Shown piece after piece: positions 1 to 5,498 of a DNA stretch of 8,574 nt (positions are counted from its first letter, which is position 1; each line of letters starts with the position of its first letter). Under the pieces are notes generated by a model. It was given only the letters and a program-made list of their open reading frames with translations. It did no database searches and was not told the DNA's origin. The stretch is from an uncultured Eubacterium sp. (lineage in GTDB: Bacteria > Bacillota_A > Clostridia > Lachnospirales > Lachnospiraceae), in assembly GCA_947653505.1 (NCBI GenBank), contig CANTHI010000138.1:1-8574 (forward strand). Reading direction: 5' to 3'. Position numbers and translations under genes: made by a program.

Positions 1-63
1 CTGGAGCGGACACAGCAGACGGGGCAAATTCCCTCTCCCAGCGTCCGCATAGCCAAAAGATAA
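1..63 (+). other. Unresolved left edge, possible tail of an upstream gene
   Basis: Reading frame 1 is open from the window edge to a TAA at 61-63 and would encode a basic 20-residue tail ending in RIAKR. Frame 3 is also open to about 110, and the minus strand has an open frame running off the edge without a ribosome binding site. Nothing in these short stretches is recognisable, so the true coding frame, if any, cannot be decided. Bases 64-180 hold no gene that I can see. Confidence 0.2.
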
Positions 64-100
64 CATTTTTATGTAAATTGTTGTATTTCCGCTTAAGTTC

Positions 101-120
101 GCGCCTATAGGCGGGGCGCC
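101..120. repeat. GC-rich palindrome in the upstream region
   Basis: A perfect 12-bp palindrome, CGCCTATAGGCG, lies at 102-113. GCGCC at 101-105 can alternatively pair with GGCGC at 115-119. It stands out as a GC-rich island in AT-rich DNA. No T-run follows on either strand, so it is not a typical intrinsic terminator. It could end the preceding transcript or be a protein-binding site upstream of the small gene at 228. Confidence 0.4.
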
Positions 121-137
121 ACTATTCATTTTGTAAA

Positions 138-150
138 GATTTTATAAATC
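138..150. repeat. Short inverted repeat near the small-gene promoter
   Basis: GATTT at 138-142 and AAATC at 146-150 form a short inverted repeat around TAT. It lies about 30 bp upstream of the TATAAT box and could be an operator half-site pair. It is short and AT-rich, so it may be chance. Confidence 0.2.
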
Positions 151-180
151 CCCTTTAAAATTTCCCAACGATGCCGATAT

Positions 181-186
181 TATAAT
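181..186 (+). promoter_or_regulatory. Candidate -10 box for the small protein gene
   Basis: A perfect TATAAT at 181-186 lies about 42 bp before the start codon at 228. This would give a short leader carrying the strong ribosome binding site. No good TTGACA-like -35 is present at 16-19 bp spacing (bases 156-164 are A/T-rich) and there is no TG extension. If real, the promoter is either helped by an activator or weak. A second weaker candidate is TTGTAA at 132-137 with TTTAAA near 154. Confidence 0.4.
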
Positions 187-227
187 GGACAGTTACTTAT
201 TCACTTCGTTTCGAAAGGAGGACAATC

Positions 228-392
228 ATGACAAATTCTATTAACAATTCCATCGCTCACGTATTTTTCGCTCATGTTACGATTCCTACTGCTGCTGTCA
301 ATGCTGCGGCATCCAATATTGTAACATCAGCTGTTACTTTAACTACAGAGGGTCATGTTGTCCGGTTCTGCACACCAGGAGTTTCCATATGA
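228..392 (+). CDS. Small uncharacterised protein, 54 residues
   Basis: This is a complete short ORF, ATG 228-230 to TGA 390-392, too short for a usual ORF list. It has an excellent ribosome binding site, AAAGGAGG at 214-221, six bases before the ATG, and a TATAAT box about 42 bp upstream, so translation is likely. The product is almost uncharged: one Glu (41), one Arg (46), no Lys or Asp. It is rich in Ala, Val, Thr, Ser and Asn, contains an AHVFFAHV repeat-like segment (residues 10-17), and ends with the only Cys in FCTPGVSI (47-54). There is no clear signal peptide or transmembrane helix, and it matches no RiPP precursor, toxin or leader-peptide family that I recognise. An AT-rich inverted repeat overlaps its stop codon. 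It lies 387 bp upstream of the MoxR/metallopeptidase-VWA pair on the same strand, and a link is only a hypothesis. It could also be a regulatory leader ORF. Confidence 0.6.
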   Translation: MTNSINNSIAHVFFAHVTIPTAAVNAAASNIVTSAVTLTTEGHVVRFCTPGVSI

Positions 393-409
393 TAGTGTTT
401 TTATCATAT
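387..409 (+). repeat. AT-rich hairpin over the stop of the small gene
   Basis: ATATGATA at 387-394 pairs with TATCATAT at 402-409 across a 7-base loop. It overlaps the TGA of the small gene and is followed by an AT-rich stretch. It could be a weak attenuator or 3'-end stabiliser. With almost only A-U pairs it is not a convincing terminator. Confidence 0.35.
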
Positions 410-478
410 ATATTTTATTAAAATCATATTATTTCATGTTTATAACTGCTATAGGCAATTTGGGTTACTTTTATGTAT

Positions 479-511
479 GGATACAGAATCATAAAATATA
501 TGACTGTATTC
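479..511 (+). repeat. Bulged hairpin in the intergenic region
   Basis: ATACAG (481-486) pairs with CTGTAT (504-509) and TCAT (489-492) with ATGA (500-503). The loop is 7 bases and there is a 2-base AA bulge. G480-T510 and G479-C511 can extend the stem. No T-run follows, which argues against a terminator and leaves an RNA structure or operator as possibilities. Confidence 0.4.
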
Positions 512-558
512 TGAAAAACCATACAAGAAAGTAGTTTAAAAATGCTTATCCTATATTT

Positions 559-580
559 CGGATTCGTATTCTGAGATCCG
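559..580 (+). repeat. CGGAT/ATCCG hairpin
   Basis: CGGAT at 559-563 pairs with ATCCG at 576-580, with a T564-G575 wobble and a 10-base loop. TATATTTTTA follows at 581-590. This is the most terminator-like element between the small gene and the MoxR gene on the plus strand, but the stem is short and the T-run is interrupted. It could end the small-gene transcript. Confidence 0.3.
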
Positions 581-585
581 TATAT

Positions 586-601
586 TTTTAATACATTAAA
601 A
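586..601. repeat. AT-only inverted repeat
   Basis: TTTTAAT (586-592) and ATTAAAA (595-601) are perfect reverse complements separated by AC. It is directly downstream of the CGGAT/ATCCG hairpin. It contains only A/T pairs, so it is weak as an RNA hairpin but could be a protein-binding site. Confidence 0.3.
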
Positions 602-654
602 TCTTATGATAAATATCCGCTCCGGACTTCTGACCCCTGTTTTACCAGATGTAT

Positions 655-714
655 TTTTTGTGCTCTTTTTTAGCATACTGCCGTTATTTTTGCGCTCTTT
701 TTCAGCGTACTGCC
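655..714. repeat. Imperfect tandem repeat, two units of about 28 bp, period 32
   Basis: Bases 655-682 and 687-714 align with a 32-bp offset and only three differences (661/693, 671/703, 675/707), all transitions. Each unit runs from a T-run through GCTCTTTTT to a TACTGCC end. It sits directly upstream of the MoxR ribosome binding site, in DNA that appears non-coding. It may be a repeated binding site or the relic of a local duplication. Confidence 0.6.
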
Positions 715-764
715 TGTTTTGCAGGCCGTTCTGTATGCAGGCCAAAGAAGCATCTGTGAAAAAT

Positions 765-770
765 GGAGGA
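765..770 (+). promoter_or_regulatory. Ribosome binding site that fixes the MoxR start
   Basis: GGAGGA at 765-770 lies nine bases before ATG 780. The reading frame is open further upstream to an ATG at 606, but that ATG has no ribosome binding site and the added residues are not like the MoxR family. The start at 780 is therefore chosen. Confidence 0.8.
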
Positions 771-779
771 TTTATCTTT

Positions 780-1853
780 ATGAATTTACCTGTTACTGTT
801 TCCCAAAAGGATCTTTCTGAACTCTTACTGACGATCGCTCCGGTACGGCCTGTCTTTATCTGGGGTGCGCCTGGTATTGGAAAATCTGCTCTCGTTGAGC
901 GTTTCGCAAAGGATGTGGGACTTTTGTGTGTCTCTTTGCTGGGCAGCCAGCTGGCGCCTGAGGATATCATCGGCATCCCGCAGATCAAAGGCGATACTTC
1001 CGAGTTTCTCCCGCCAAAAATGATTGCCAGAAAAGAACCGTATGTGCTGTTCCTTGATGAATTAAATGCCTGCTCGCAGGAAGTACAGAAGGCGTTTTAC
1101 AGCCTGATCCATGAAAGGCGGATCGGTGAATACCATCTGCCGCAGGGCAGTATTGTGATCGGTGCCGGTAATCGTGCACAGGACAGCGCGATTGTAAAGA
1201 CTATGTCGTCCGCGCTCATCAACCGTATGTTCCATGTCCAGCTGAAAGCCGATCCGAAGCAGTGGCTGGAATGGGCGTATGAAAACGGGCTGCATCCGTG
1301 GGTAACAGGATATCTTACCAGCCGGCCGGACCATCTGTTTTGCGAACCGCCGAAAACAGAACAGCCGTATTCCACACCAAGATCCTGGCATATGCTCAGC
1401 GATGCGCTCAAAGAGTCCGGAGCCGGAAGCAAAGAGCTGTCCGACGACTATTTAAAGATGATTGCTTATGGCTGTATTTCGGCAAATCATGCGGGAATGT
1501 TTCTTGCTTATATCAGACAGCTTGGCAACACACACCTGCTTTCTGATATTATCAAAGGGGAACGCCGCTGGCCATCGCGTCCGGAAGAGAGGGATGTGCT
1601 GTATTTTCTCGCCCAGTCCTTCCGTGGGCAGCTGATGCATGGGCTGCCAGAAGACAAGCAGCATATCAATGGCGAAACAAAATTCTTTGTTCACCGGGCA
1701 AAAGCGCTGATCAAAGACTTATCTGAGATCAGCAACGAAATTGCGCAGCTGATCGTGGCTGCTGACGAAGACGGAACGCTGCCGGAATGGTTTCTGATCG
1801 AAATAATCCGCGATCTTCCAAGACTTGCCGTGCATGAAAAGGCAGGTGCATAA
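780..1853 (+). CDS. MoxR-type AAA+ ATPase
   Basis: This is a 357-residue AAA+ ATPase of the MoxR class. It has Walker A GAPGIGKS at 29-36, Walker B VLFLDE at 89-94 (D93, E94), a sensor-1 motif GAGNR around N131, and a probable arginine finger R149 in SALINRMF. The C-terminal part from about 200 is presumably the helical lid and a family-specific tail. ATP-driven assembly or remodelling of protein partners, usually ones with a VWA domain, is the known role of the class. The cognate VWA protein is encoded directly downstream, two bases after the stop, which strongly supports a two-gene machine. The protein is probably cytoplasmic, as no signal peptide or membrane segment is seen. Its specific target is unknown. 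It resembles the MoxR partners seen beside COG3864-type predicted metallopeptidases, a family assignment made from memory of the domain pattern. Confidence 0.9.
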   Translation: MNLPVTVSQKDLSELLLTIAPVRPVFIWGAPGIGKSALVERFAKDVGLLCVSLLGSQLAPEDIIGIPQIKGDTSEFLPPKMIARKEPYVLFLDELNACSQEVQKAFYSLIHERRIGEYHLPQGSIVIGAGNRAQDSAIVKTMSSALINRMFHVQLKADPKQWLEWAYENGLHPWVTGYLTSRPDHLFCEPPKTEQPYSTPRSWHMLSDALKESGAGSKELSDDYLKMIAYGCISANHAGMFLAYIRQLGNTHLLSDIIKGERRWPSRPEERDVLYFLAQSFRGQLMHGLPEDKQHINGETKFFVHRAKALIKDLSEISNEIAQLIVAADEDGTLPEWFLIEIIRDLPRLAVHEKAGA

Positions 1854-1855
1854 AT

Positions 1856-3754
1856 ATGGGCAAAAAACACCAGTCCCGGTCCAAAGGAAAGCATCCGTCA
1901 CAAAAAAAGCTGTCTCCCTCAGAAGAAAGCTTACAGTGTGGTCTGCATCTTGTAAAATCCTCTCCGCTGTTTCGCGGACTGAAAGGCGAAATCATTCCGC
2001 AGCGCAGGGAACGTCTGGGCGCAAAGACTCCGGCCATTGTTGACAGCGCAGGTTATATTTATGTCAACCAGGATTTCTTTTTACCAGCCGGACAGTGGCT
2101 GTATGTCATTGCCCACTGTCTGCTGCATCCTGCCTTCGGACATTTTGACGAGGCAAATATGCCCTCGTATGAAAAACAGCTGCCAGACGGCACCACCAGG
2201 CGTACGGTTTCCTTCCAGCCATTTTTATGGAATGAAGCGTGTGATATTTATATTGACCGTTTTCTGGCAGATTTAAAAATAGGGGAACCCCTGTACGACC
2301 TGTCTGCCTTCCCTCTGCCCGGCAATCTGAAGACAGAGCTGGATATTTATGAATACCTGACGGAGCACCACGCGGATACTTCCTGCCAGTACTTTGGAAC
2401 TGCCGCGCCCAGCCAGTGTGATATGTCCGGCCTGTCCAGACCATTGACTTATGATACCGCAAACGGCGGGCACAACCACTTTGCCGCCTGTTTTGCCTGC
2501 CATCTGGCAGACTGCGTCTCGGATGCCGTGACGCAGTCCGGCGGGCATACCAGGCAAAACGTTTCCAACACACCTGCCGCAAAAGCCGCCCGCTGGTTTA
2601 TTGACCATTATCCGCTGCTGGGCGGTCTTGCAGCCCATTTCCGTATAATAGAAGACTACCGCTGCTGCTACCAGCAGGAAATCAGTGTCGCAGCCATTGA
2701 CGTATCCACACAGGAGATATATATCAATCCTGCCTGCAAATATAACCAGAACCAGTGGCGGTTTGTACTGGCACACGAATACCTGCATGCGGGACTGAAT
2801 CATAACGAACGCTGCGCCGGCAGGGACGCTTATTTATGGAATATCGCCTGTGACTTTGTCATTAACGGCTGGCTGCAGGAAATGCAGATCGGGCAGATGC
2901 CGGCTGACGGGCTGTTATATGATGAAAGCTTAAAAGGCATGTCTGCCGAATCCATTTACGATCTGATCGTATCTGATTTACGCAAATATAAAAAGCTGGA
3001 TACCTTCCACGGAAACGGATACGGGGATCTGCTCGATTCCGGCAGGAAATCGCCTGATATGGCAGGCAAAAGCCGCACCGGAGCCGTCAGTCTGGACGAC
3101 TTCTGCAAAGATGCGCTGCTGCAGGGGCTGGAGTTTCACCAGTCACACAGCCGCGGCTTTCTGCCGGCCGGCCTAATCGAAGAGATCCGTGCCCTGTCCA
3201 TGCCTGTCATCCCGTGGGATGTACAGCTGGCGGAATGGTTTGACATCCATTTCCAGCCACTGGAAAAACACCGCACGTATGCCAGACCAAGCCGCAGACA
3301 GGCGTCCAGCCCTGATATTCCAAGGCCGCAGTATGTCTCTTATGAGTTGCCAGAACACAGCCGCACCTTTGGCGTTATCCTGGATACCTCCTCATCGATG
3401 GAGCCGCGCCAGCTTGGCATGGCGCTCGGTTCGATCGCCAGCTACGCCACAGCCAGAGAGGTTCCCTTTGCCAGGGTTGTATTCTGTGATGCCGCGCCTT
3501 ACGACGCGGGCTATTTATCCGTCGATGCAATCGCCGGACGGGTACAGGTAAAAGGACGCGGCGGAACGATCCTGCAGCCCGCCGTCCGTCTGCTGGAGCA
3601 GGCAAAGGATTTTCCAAAAGACGGCCCCATCCTGATCATTACCGATGGATATATCGAAAGCAGCCTTAGTATCCGGCATGACCATGCTTTTTTGCTGCCT
3701 GCCGGAAACCGCCTGCCGTTCGCTTCCAGAAGTCCGGTTTTTTATTTTAAATAG
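1856..3754 (+). CDS. Metallopeptidase-like/VWA protein with duplicated peptidase domain
   Basis: This 632-residue protein matches the COG3864/DUF2201 layout: a metallopeptidase-like N-terminus and a VWA-like C-terminus. The N-terminal module occurs twice. Copy 1 (about 60-150) has HCLLH at 87-91, then H96 and WNEACD at 125-130. Copy 2 (about 280-375) has an intact zinc-peptidase motif HEYLH at 307-311, H316 as a likely third ligand, and WNIACD at 328-333. Copy 1 lacks the catalytic Glu and is probably inactive. The VWA domain (about 500-615) has a complete MIDAS: DTSSS 510-514, T571 in GRGGT, and D597 in ITDG. I recall relatives as being shorter, with a single peptidase module. It starts two bases after the MoxR stop behind a weak GGCAGG at 1841-1846, so translation is probably coupled. 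No signal peptide or membrane segment is visible. Proteolysis of a partner is a reasonable inference, not shown. Confidence 0.85.
   Translation: MGKKHQSRSKGKHPSQKKLSPSEESLQCGLHLVKSSPLFRGLKGEIIPQRRERLGAKTPAIVDSAGYIYVNQDFFLPAGQWLYVIAHCLLHPAFGHFDEANMPSYEKQLPDGTTRRTVSFQPFLWNEACDIYIDRFLADLKIGEPLYDLSAFPLPGNLKTELDIYEYLTEHHADTSCQYFGTAAPSQCDMSGLSRPLTYDTANGGHNHFAACFACHLADCVSDAVTQSGGHTRQNVSNTPAAKAARWFIDHYPLLGGLAAHFRIIEDYRCCYQQEISVAAIDVSTQEIYINPACKYNQNQWRFVLAHEYLHAGLNHNERCAGRDAYLWNIACDFVINGWLQEMQIGQMPADGLLYDESLKGMSAESIYDLIVSDLRKYKKLDTFHGNGYGDLLDSGRKSPDMAGKSRTGAVSLDDFCKDALLQGLEFHQSHSRGFLPAGLIEEIRALSMPVIPWDVQLAEWFDIHFQPLEKHRTYARPSRRQASSPDIPRPQYVSYELPEHSRTFGVILDTSSSMEPRQLGMALGSIASYATAREVPFARVVFCDAAPYDAGYLSVDAIAGRVQVKGRGGTILQPAVRLLEQAKDFPKDGPILIITDGYIESSLSIRHDHAFLLPAGNRLPFASRSPVFYFK
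3702..3748 (+). terminator. Weak terminator candidate at the end of the VWA gene
   Basis: CCGGA at 3702-3706 can pair with TCCGG at 3733-3737, followed by a six-T run and ATTTT (3738-3748). The loop is long (26 bases), so the hairpin is weak. It lies inside the last codons of the plus-strand gene. Termination is needed here because the next gene converges one base away. Confidence 0.3.
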
Positions 3755-3755
3755 T

Positions 3756-4844
3756 TTATGACAGCTCCGGATCCGCTTCCAGCGGAAATGTCACGCTCCA
3801 CCTGCCATCGGTCTTTTGTCCCGTCGTCACAAAATTACCATACAGTCCATAATCTTTAAGCTCCTGCGGCGGGACTTCAAAGACCTGCTCATGATAATCC
3901 ACACGCCCGCCCTGCTTCGTCGTTCCGGTAAAGGAAAATGTATAAATACTTTCCACTTTCCCGCCATCCGGCTCCACAAACCAGAAATAGCCGTGATTAT
4001 CATTTGCCAGCGGATCTCTGACAGCTGTCTGAATATGAAGCTTTCCATCCACATACCCGATCCCCGTCAGTTCCATTCCGTCTACCGGAAATCCCTGCAC
4101 CGGCTCAAATGGAACAAGCGCCGTCATCTGGCCATCCAGACGCGCAAACCAGTCCTCATCCACAGAGCTTCCTCCCAGACACCAGACACTCTGGGTCTGA
4201 CTGTTTTCACTGATACCGGCGGTATTCACCGGAATAGAAATATTTTCATACGATTTCTGGTGACTGATAAAGCTGCTGGCAGAAAACGTAATCTTATCGC
4301 CACGGATATCCCGGTCTCCCCACTGGCGGATCGTAATCAGAAAAATAACCGTTCCGGTATCTGCTTCATATCCGGCACGCACGCAGGAGCATGTACTGTC
4401 AAACGGACGGTTGATCCGGTAGCTGTCAAAAAGATCCGTCGTTTCATCGATCCGGTCCCCTTCCAGATCCTGCATCGCAAGATAGATTTCCGCAGTACTG
4501 CCATGTATACTGGCCGAGCGCACCTCCATTTTGATCCCATTGTCCACATCCTCTTTCATCACCGGCATAAAATGCTGTGCCATTGCAGGAGATACCTGAT
4601 ACATCATCTGATAAACCGGCTCTGAAGAAGCTGCCAGCGCGGGCATGGCCAGATACAGACAGACACTGACGGATGCCAGTACTACAGCGCACTTCCAGGC
4701 AGAGCTCCTTTTATGGTCCTGCCCTCTTTCCTGCTTTCGTCCATTTTTTATGACCGTACAAATCAGAGTCTCGTCCGGAGCTATCGCGGCATTCAGACTC
4801 CGGTACCGCTCTTTAAAAGATCTCCCGTCTTCCATACTATACAT
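3756..4844 (-). CDS. DUF4179-like anti-sigma factor, membrane protein
   Basis: This 362-residue protein has a short cytoplasmic N-terminus (about 1-48), one transmembrane helix (about 51-71) and a large extracytoplasmic part. That layout, directly downstream of an ECF sigma gene, fits a DUF4179-type anti-sigma factor, which holds the sigma factor inactive at the membrane until a signal arrives. The outer part has cysteines C152, C154 (a CxC) and C222, which may matter structurally or for redox sensing. The start is uncertain: ATG 4844 overlaps the sigma stop by 8 bp and lies only 3 bases from AGGAGG (4853-4848), whereas ATG 4835 lies 12 bases from it. Either way the genes are translationally coupled. 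It converges with the VWA gene, leaving only base 3755 between the stop codons. The family assignment rests on topology and context, since sequence similarity could not be searched. Confidence 0.75.
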   Translation of the reverse strand: MYSMEDGRSFKERYRSLNAAIAPDETLICTVIKNGRKQERGQDHKRSSAWKCAVVLASVSVCLYLAMPALAASSEPVYQMMYQVSPAMAQHFMPVMKEDVDNGIKMEVRSASIHGSTAEIYLAMQDLEGDRIDETTDLFDSYRINRPFDSTCSCVRAGYEADTGTVIFLITIRQWGDRDIRGDKITFSASSFISHQKSYENISIPVNTAGISENSQTQSVWCLGGSSVDEDWFARLDGQMTALVPFEPVQGFPVDGMELTGIGYVDGKLHIQTAVRDPLANDNHGYFWFVEPDGGKVESIYTFSFTGTTKQGGRVDYHEQVFEVPPQELKDYGLYGNFVTTGQKTDGRWSVTFPLEADPELS

Positions 4845-5325
4845 AGTCCTCCTCTTTCATATATTTTCGAAGCATTGCTCTTGCCCGTGTAAGCTGTGTG
4901 CGGACTGTGGAATTTTTCCGGTTCAGAATCCGGCTGATCTCCTCCAGCGGCAGCTCTTCATAATAAAACAGATGAATTACCTCACGGTATCTGGGCGGCA
5001 GTTTTTTCAGCTCTTCATACAGTGTCAGCTCCTCATCCTGCAAAAACACCAGCTCCTCCGTAAGTCCCTGCACCTTTTTATGCCAGAAAGAATCCCAGAG
5101 CTTGTTTGCACAATTGACCGTTACCCGCAGCAGCCATGCCTTCCGGTGCTCTTCGTCCGTAAATGCCGGATGCTTTTTCACATACCGCAGAAATACTTCC
5201 TGAAAGATATCATCTGCATCATAAGCATTTCCGGTGCGGGCAAACGCGAGCCGGTATACCATATCCGCATAATGCCGGACAACAGCTTCTATGGAAGCAT
5301 CCGCTTCCAGTGACACCTGTTCCAT
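4837..5325 (-). CDS. ECF-type RNA polymerase sigma factor (module 1)
   Basis: This 162-residue sigma-70 family protein is of ECF size with only regions 2 and 4. Region 2 spans about 13-77 with the typical DADDIFQEVFLRY (36-48). Region 4 spans about 103-155 with LPPRYREVIHLFYYEELPL and the HTH that follows (STVRTQLTRARAML at 139-152). It directs RNA polymerase to a small stress or envelope regulon. The start is supported by AAAGGGGGAT at about 5343-5334, nine bases upstream. The gene is followed, with overlap, by the anti-sigma gene, the classical ECF/anti-sigma operon. A promoter candidate lies just upstream (5389-5360). The target genes are not evident in the window. Confidence 0.9.
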   Translation of the reverse strand: MEQVSLEADASIEAVVRHYADMVYRLAFARTGNAYDADDIFQEVFLRYVKKHPAFTDEEHRKAWLLRVTVNCANKLWDSFWHKKVQGLTEELVFLQDEELTLYEELKKLPPRYREVIHLFYYEELPLEEISRILNRKNSTVRTQLTRARAMLRKYMKEEDYV

Positions 5326-5359
5326 GTAACCGATCCCCCTTTCACCTATAACACCCCTG

Positions 5360-5389
5360 AAAATACTAAAATGCTACAATTTTTTTCAA
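5360..5389 (-). promoter_or_regulatory. Candidate sigma-A promoter for sigma/anti-sigma module 1
   Basis: On the minus strand, TTGAAA (5389-5384) and TATTTT (5365-5360) are 18 bp apart, upstream of the sigma gene start at 5325. The start site would be near 5352. ECF operons are often autoregulated from a different promoter type, but no such motif was confidently recognised here. Confidence 0.45.
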
Positions 5390-5415
5390 AAACTTTCCAC
5401 ATGCAATTGCTGTTA

Positions 5416-5454
5416 TGTCCGGACAGCTTCCAGATTCAACAGCTTCCAGATTCA
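5416..5454. repeat. Palindrome and perfect 2 x 16-bp tandem duplication
   Basis: The palindrome TGTCCGGACA lies at 5416-5425. The 16-bp unit ACAGCTTCCAGATTCA occurs at 5423-5438 and again, without change, at 5439-5454. This sits between the sigma promoter and the terminator of the neighbouring pseudogene. Perfect identity suggests a recent slippage duplication. Operator function is possible but unproven. Confidence 0.7.
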
Positions 5455-5461
5455 CATACAA

Positions 5462-5494
5462 ACGGACATACAGAGCCTGGCTCCATATGTCCGT
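5462..5494 (-). terminator. Strong hairpin downstream of the AAA pseudogene
   Basis: ACGGACATA at 5462-5470 pairs with TATGTCCGT at 5486-5494. Inside, GAGC (5473-5476) pairs with GCTC (5480-5483) around a 3-base loop, giving a 9+4 bp stem with a CA/CA internal loop. On the minus strand it begins 5 bases after the pseudogene stop and is followed by a short TTTG. It is probably the original intrinsic terminator of that gene. The T-run is short, so efficiency may be modest. Confidence 0.6.
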
Positions 5495-5498
5495 CTTC

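Larger units (their letters stand above)
393..779. other. 387-bp gene-free region with several hairpins and a tandem repeat
   Basis: No supported protein gene lies here. The in-frame extension of the MoxR ORF back to 606 lacks a ribosome binding site, and a 32-codon ORF at 436-534 also lacks one. The region up to about 605 is strongly AT-rich and contains several inverted repeats (387-409, 479-511, 559-580, 586-601). From 606 to 743 there is an imperfect 32-bp-period repeat (655-714), a GCCTG/CAGGC stem at 712-726 and a direct repeat GCAGGCC at 721-727 and 737-743. It may be a structured leader of the MoxR operon or an unannotated small RNA. No clear sigma-A promoter was found. Confidence 0.5.

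Noticed and set aside
101..120. Intrinsic terminator of an upstream gene
   Set aside because: The palindrome is strong but no T-run follows on either strand.
436..534. 32-codon plus-strand ORF in the intergenic region
   Set aside because: No ribosome binding site, very AT-rich, overlaps a hairpin; no coding signal.
606..779. N-terminal extension of the MoxR protein with a hydrophobic stretch
   Set aside because: ATG 606 has no ribosome binding site, the extension lies over a tandem repeat, and ATG 780 has GGAGGA at good spacing with family-like sequence starting there.
2106..2803. Minus-strand ORFs opposite the metallopeptidase/VWA gene
   Set aside because: The plus-strand frame carries HEYLH, WNIACD and MIDAS motifs; the minus frames show no family signal.
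3816..4625. Long plus-strand ORF opposite the first anti-sigma gene
   Set aside because: Lies wholly antisense to a well-supported gene, has no ribosome binding site I could see, and the composition is typical of a shadow frame.
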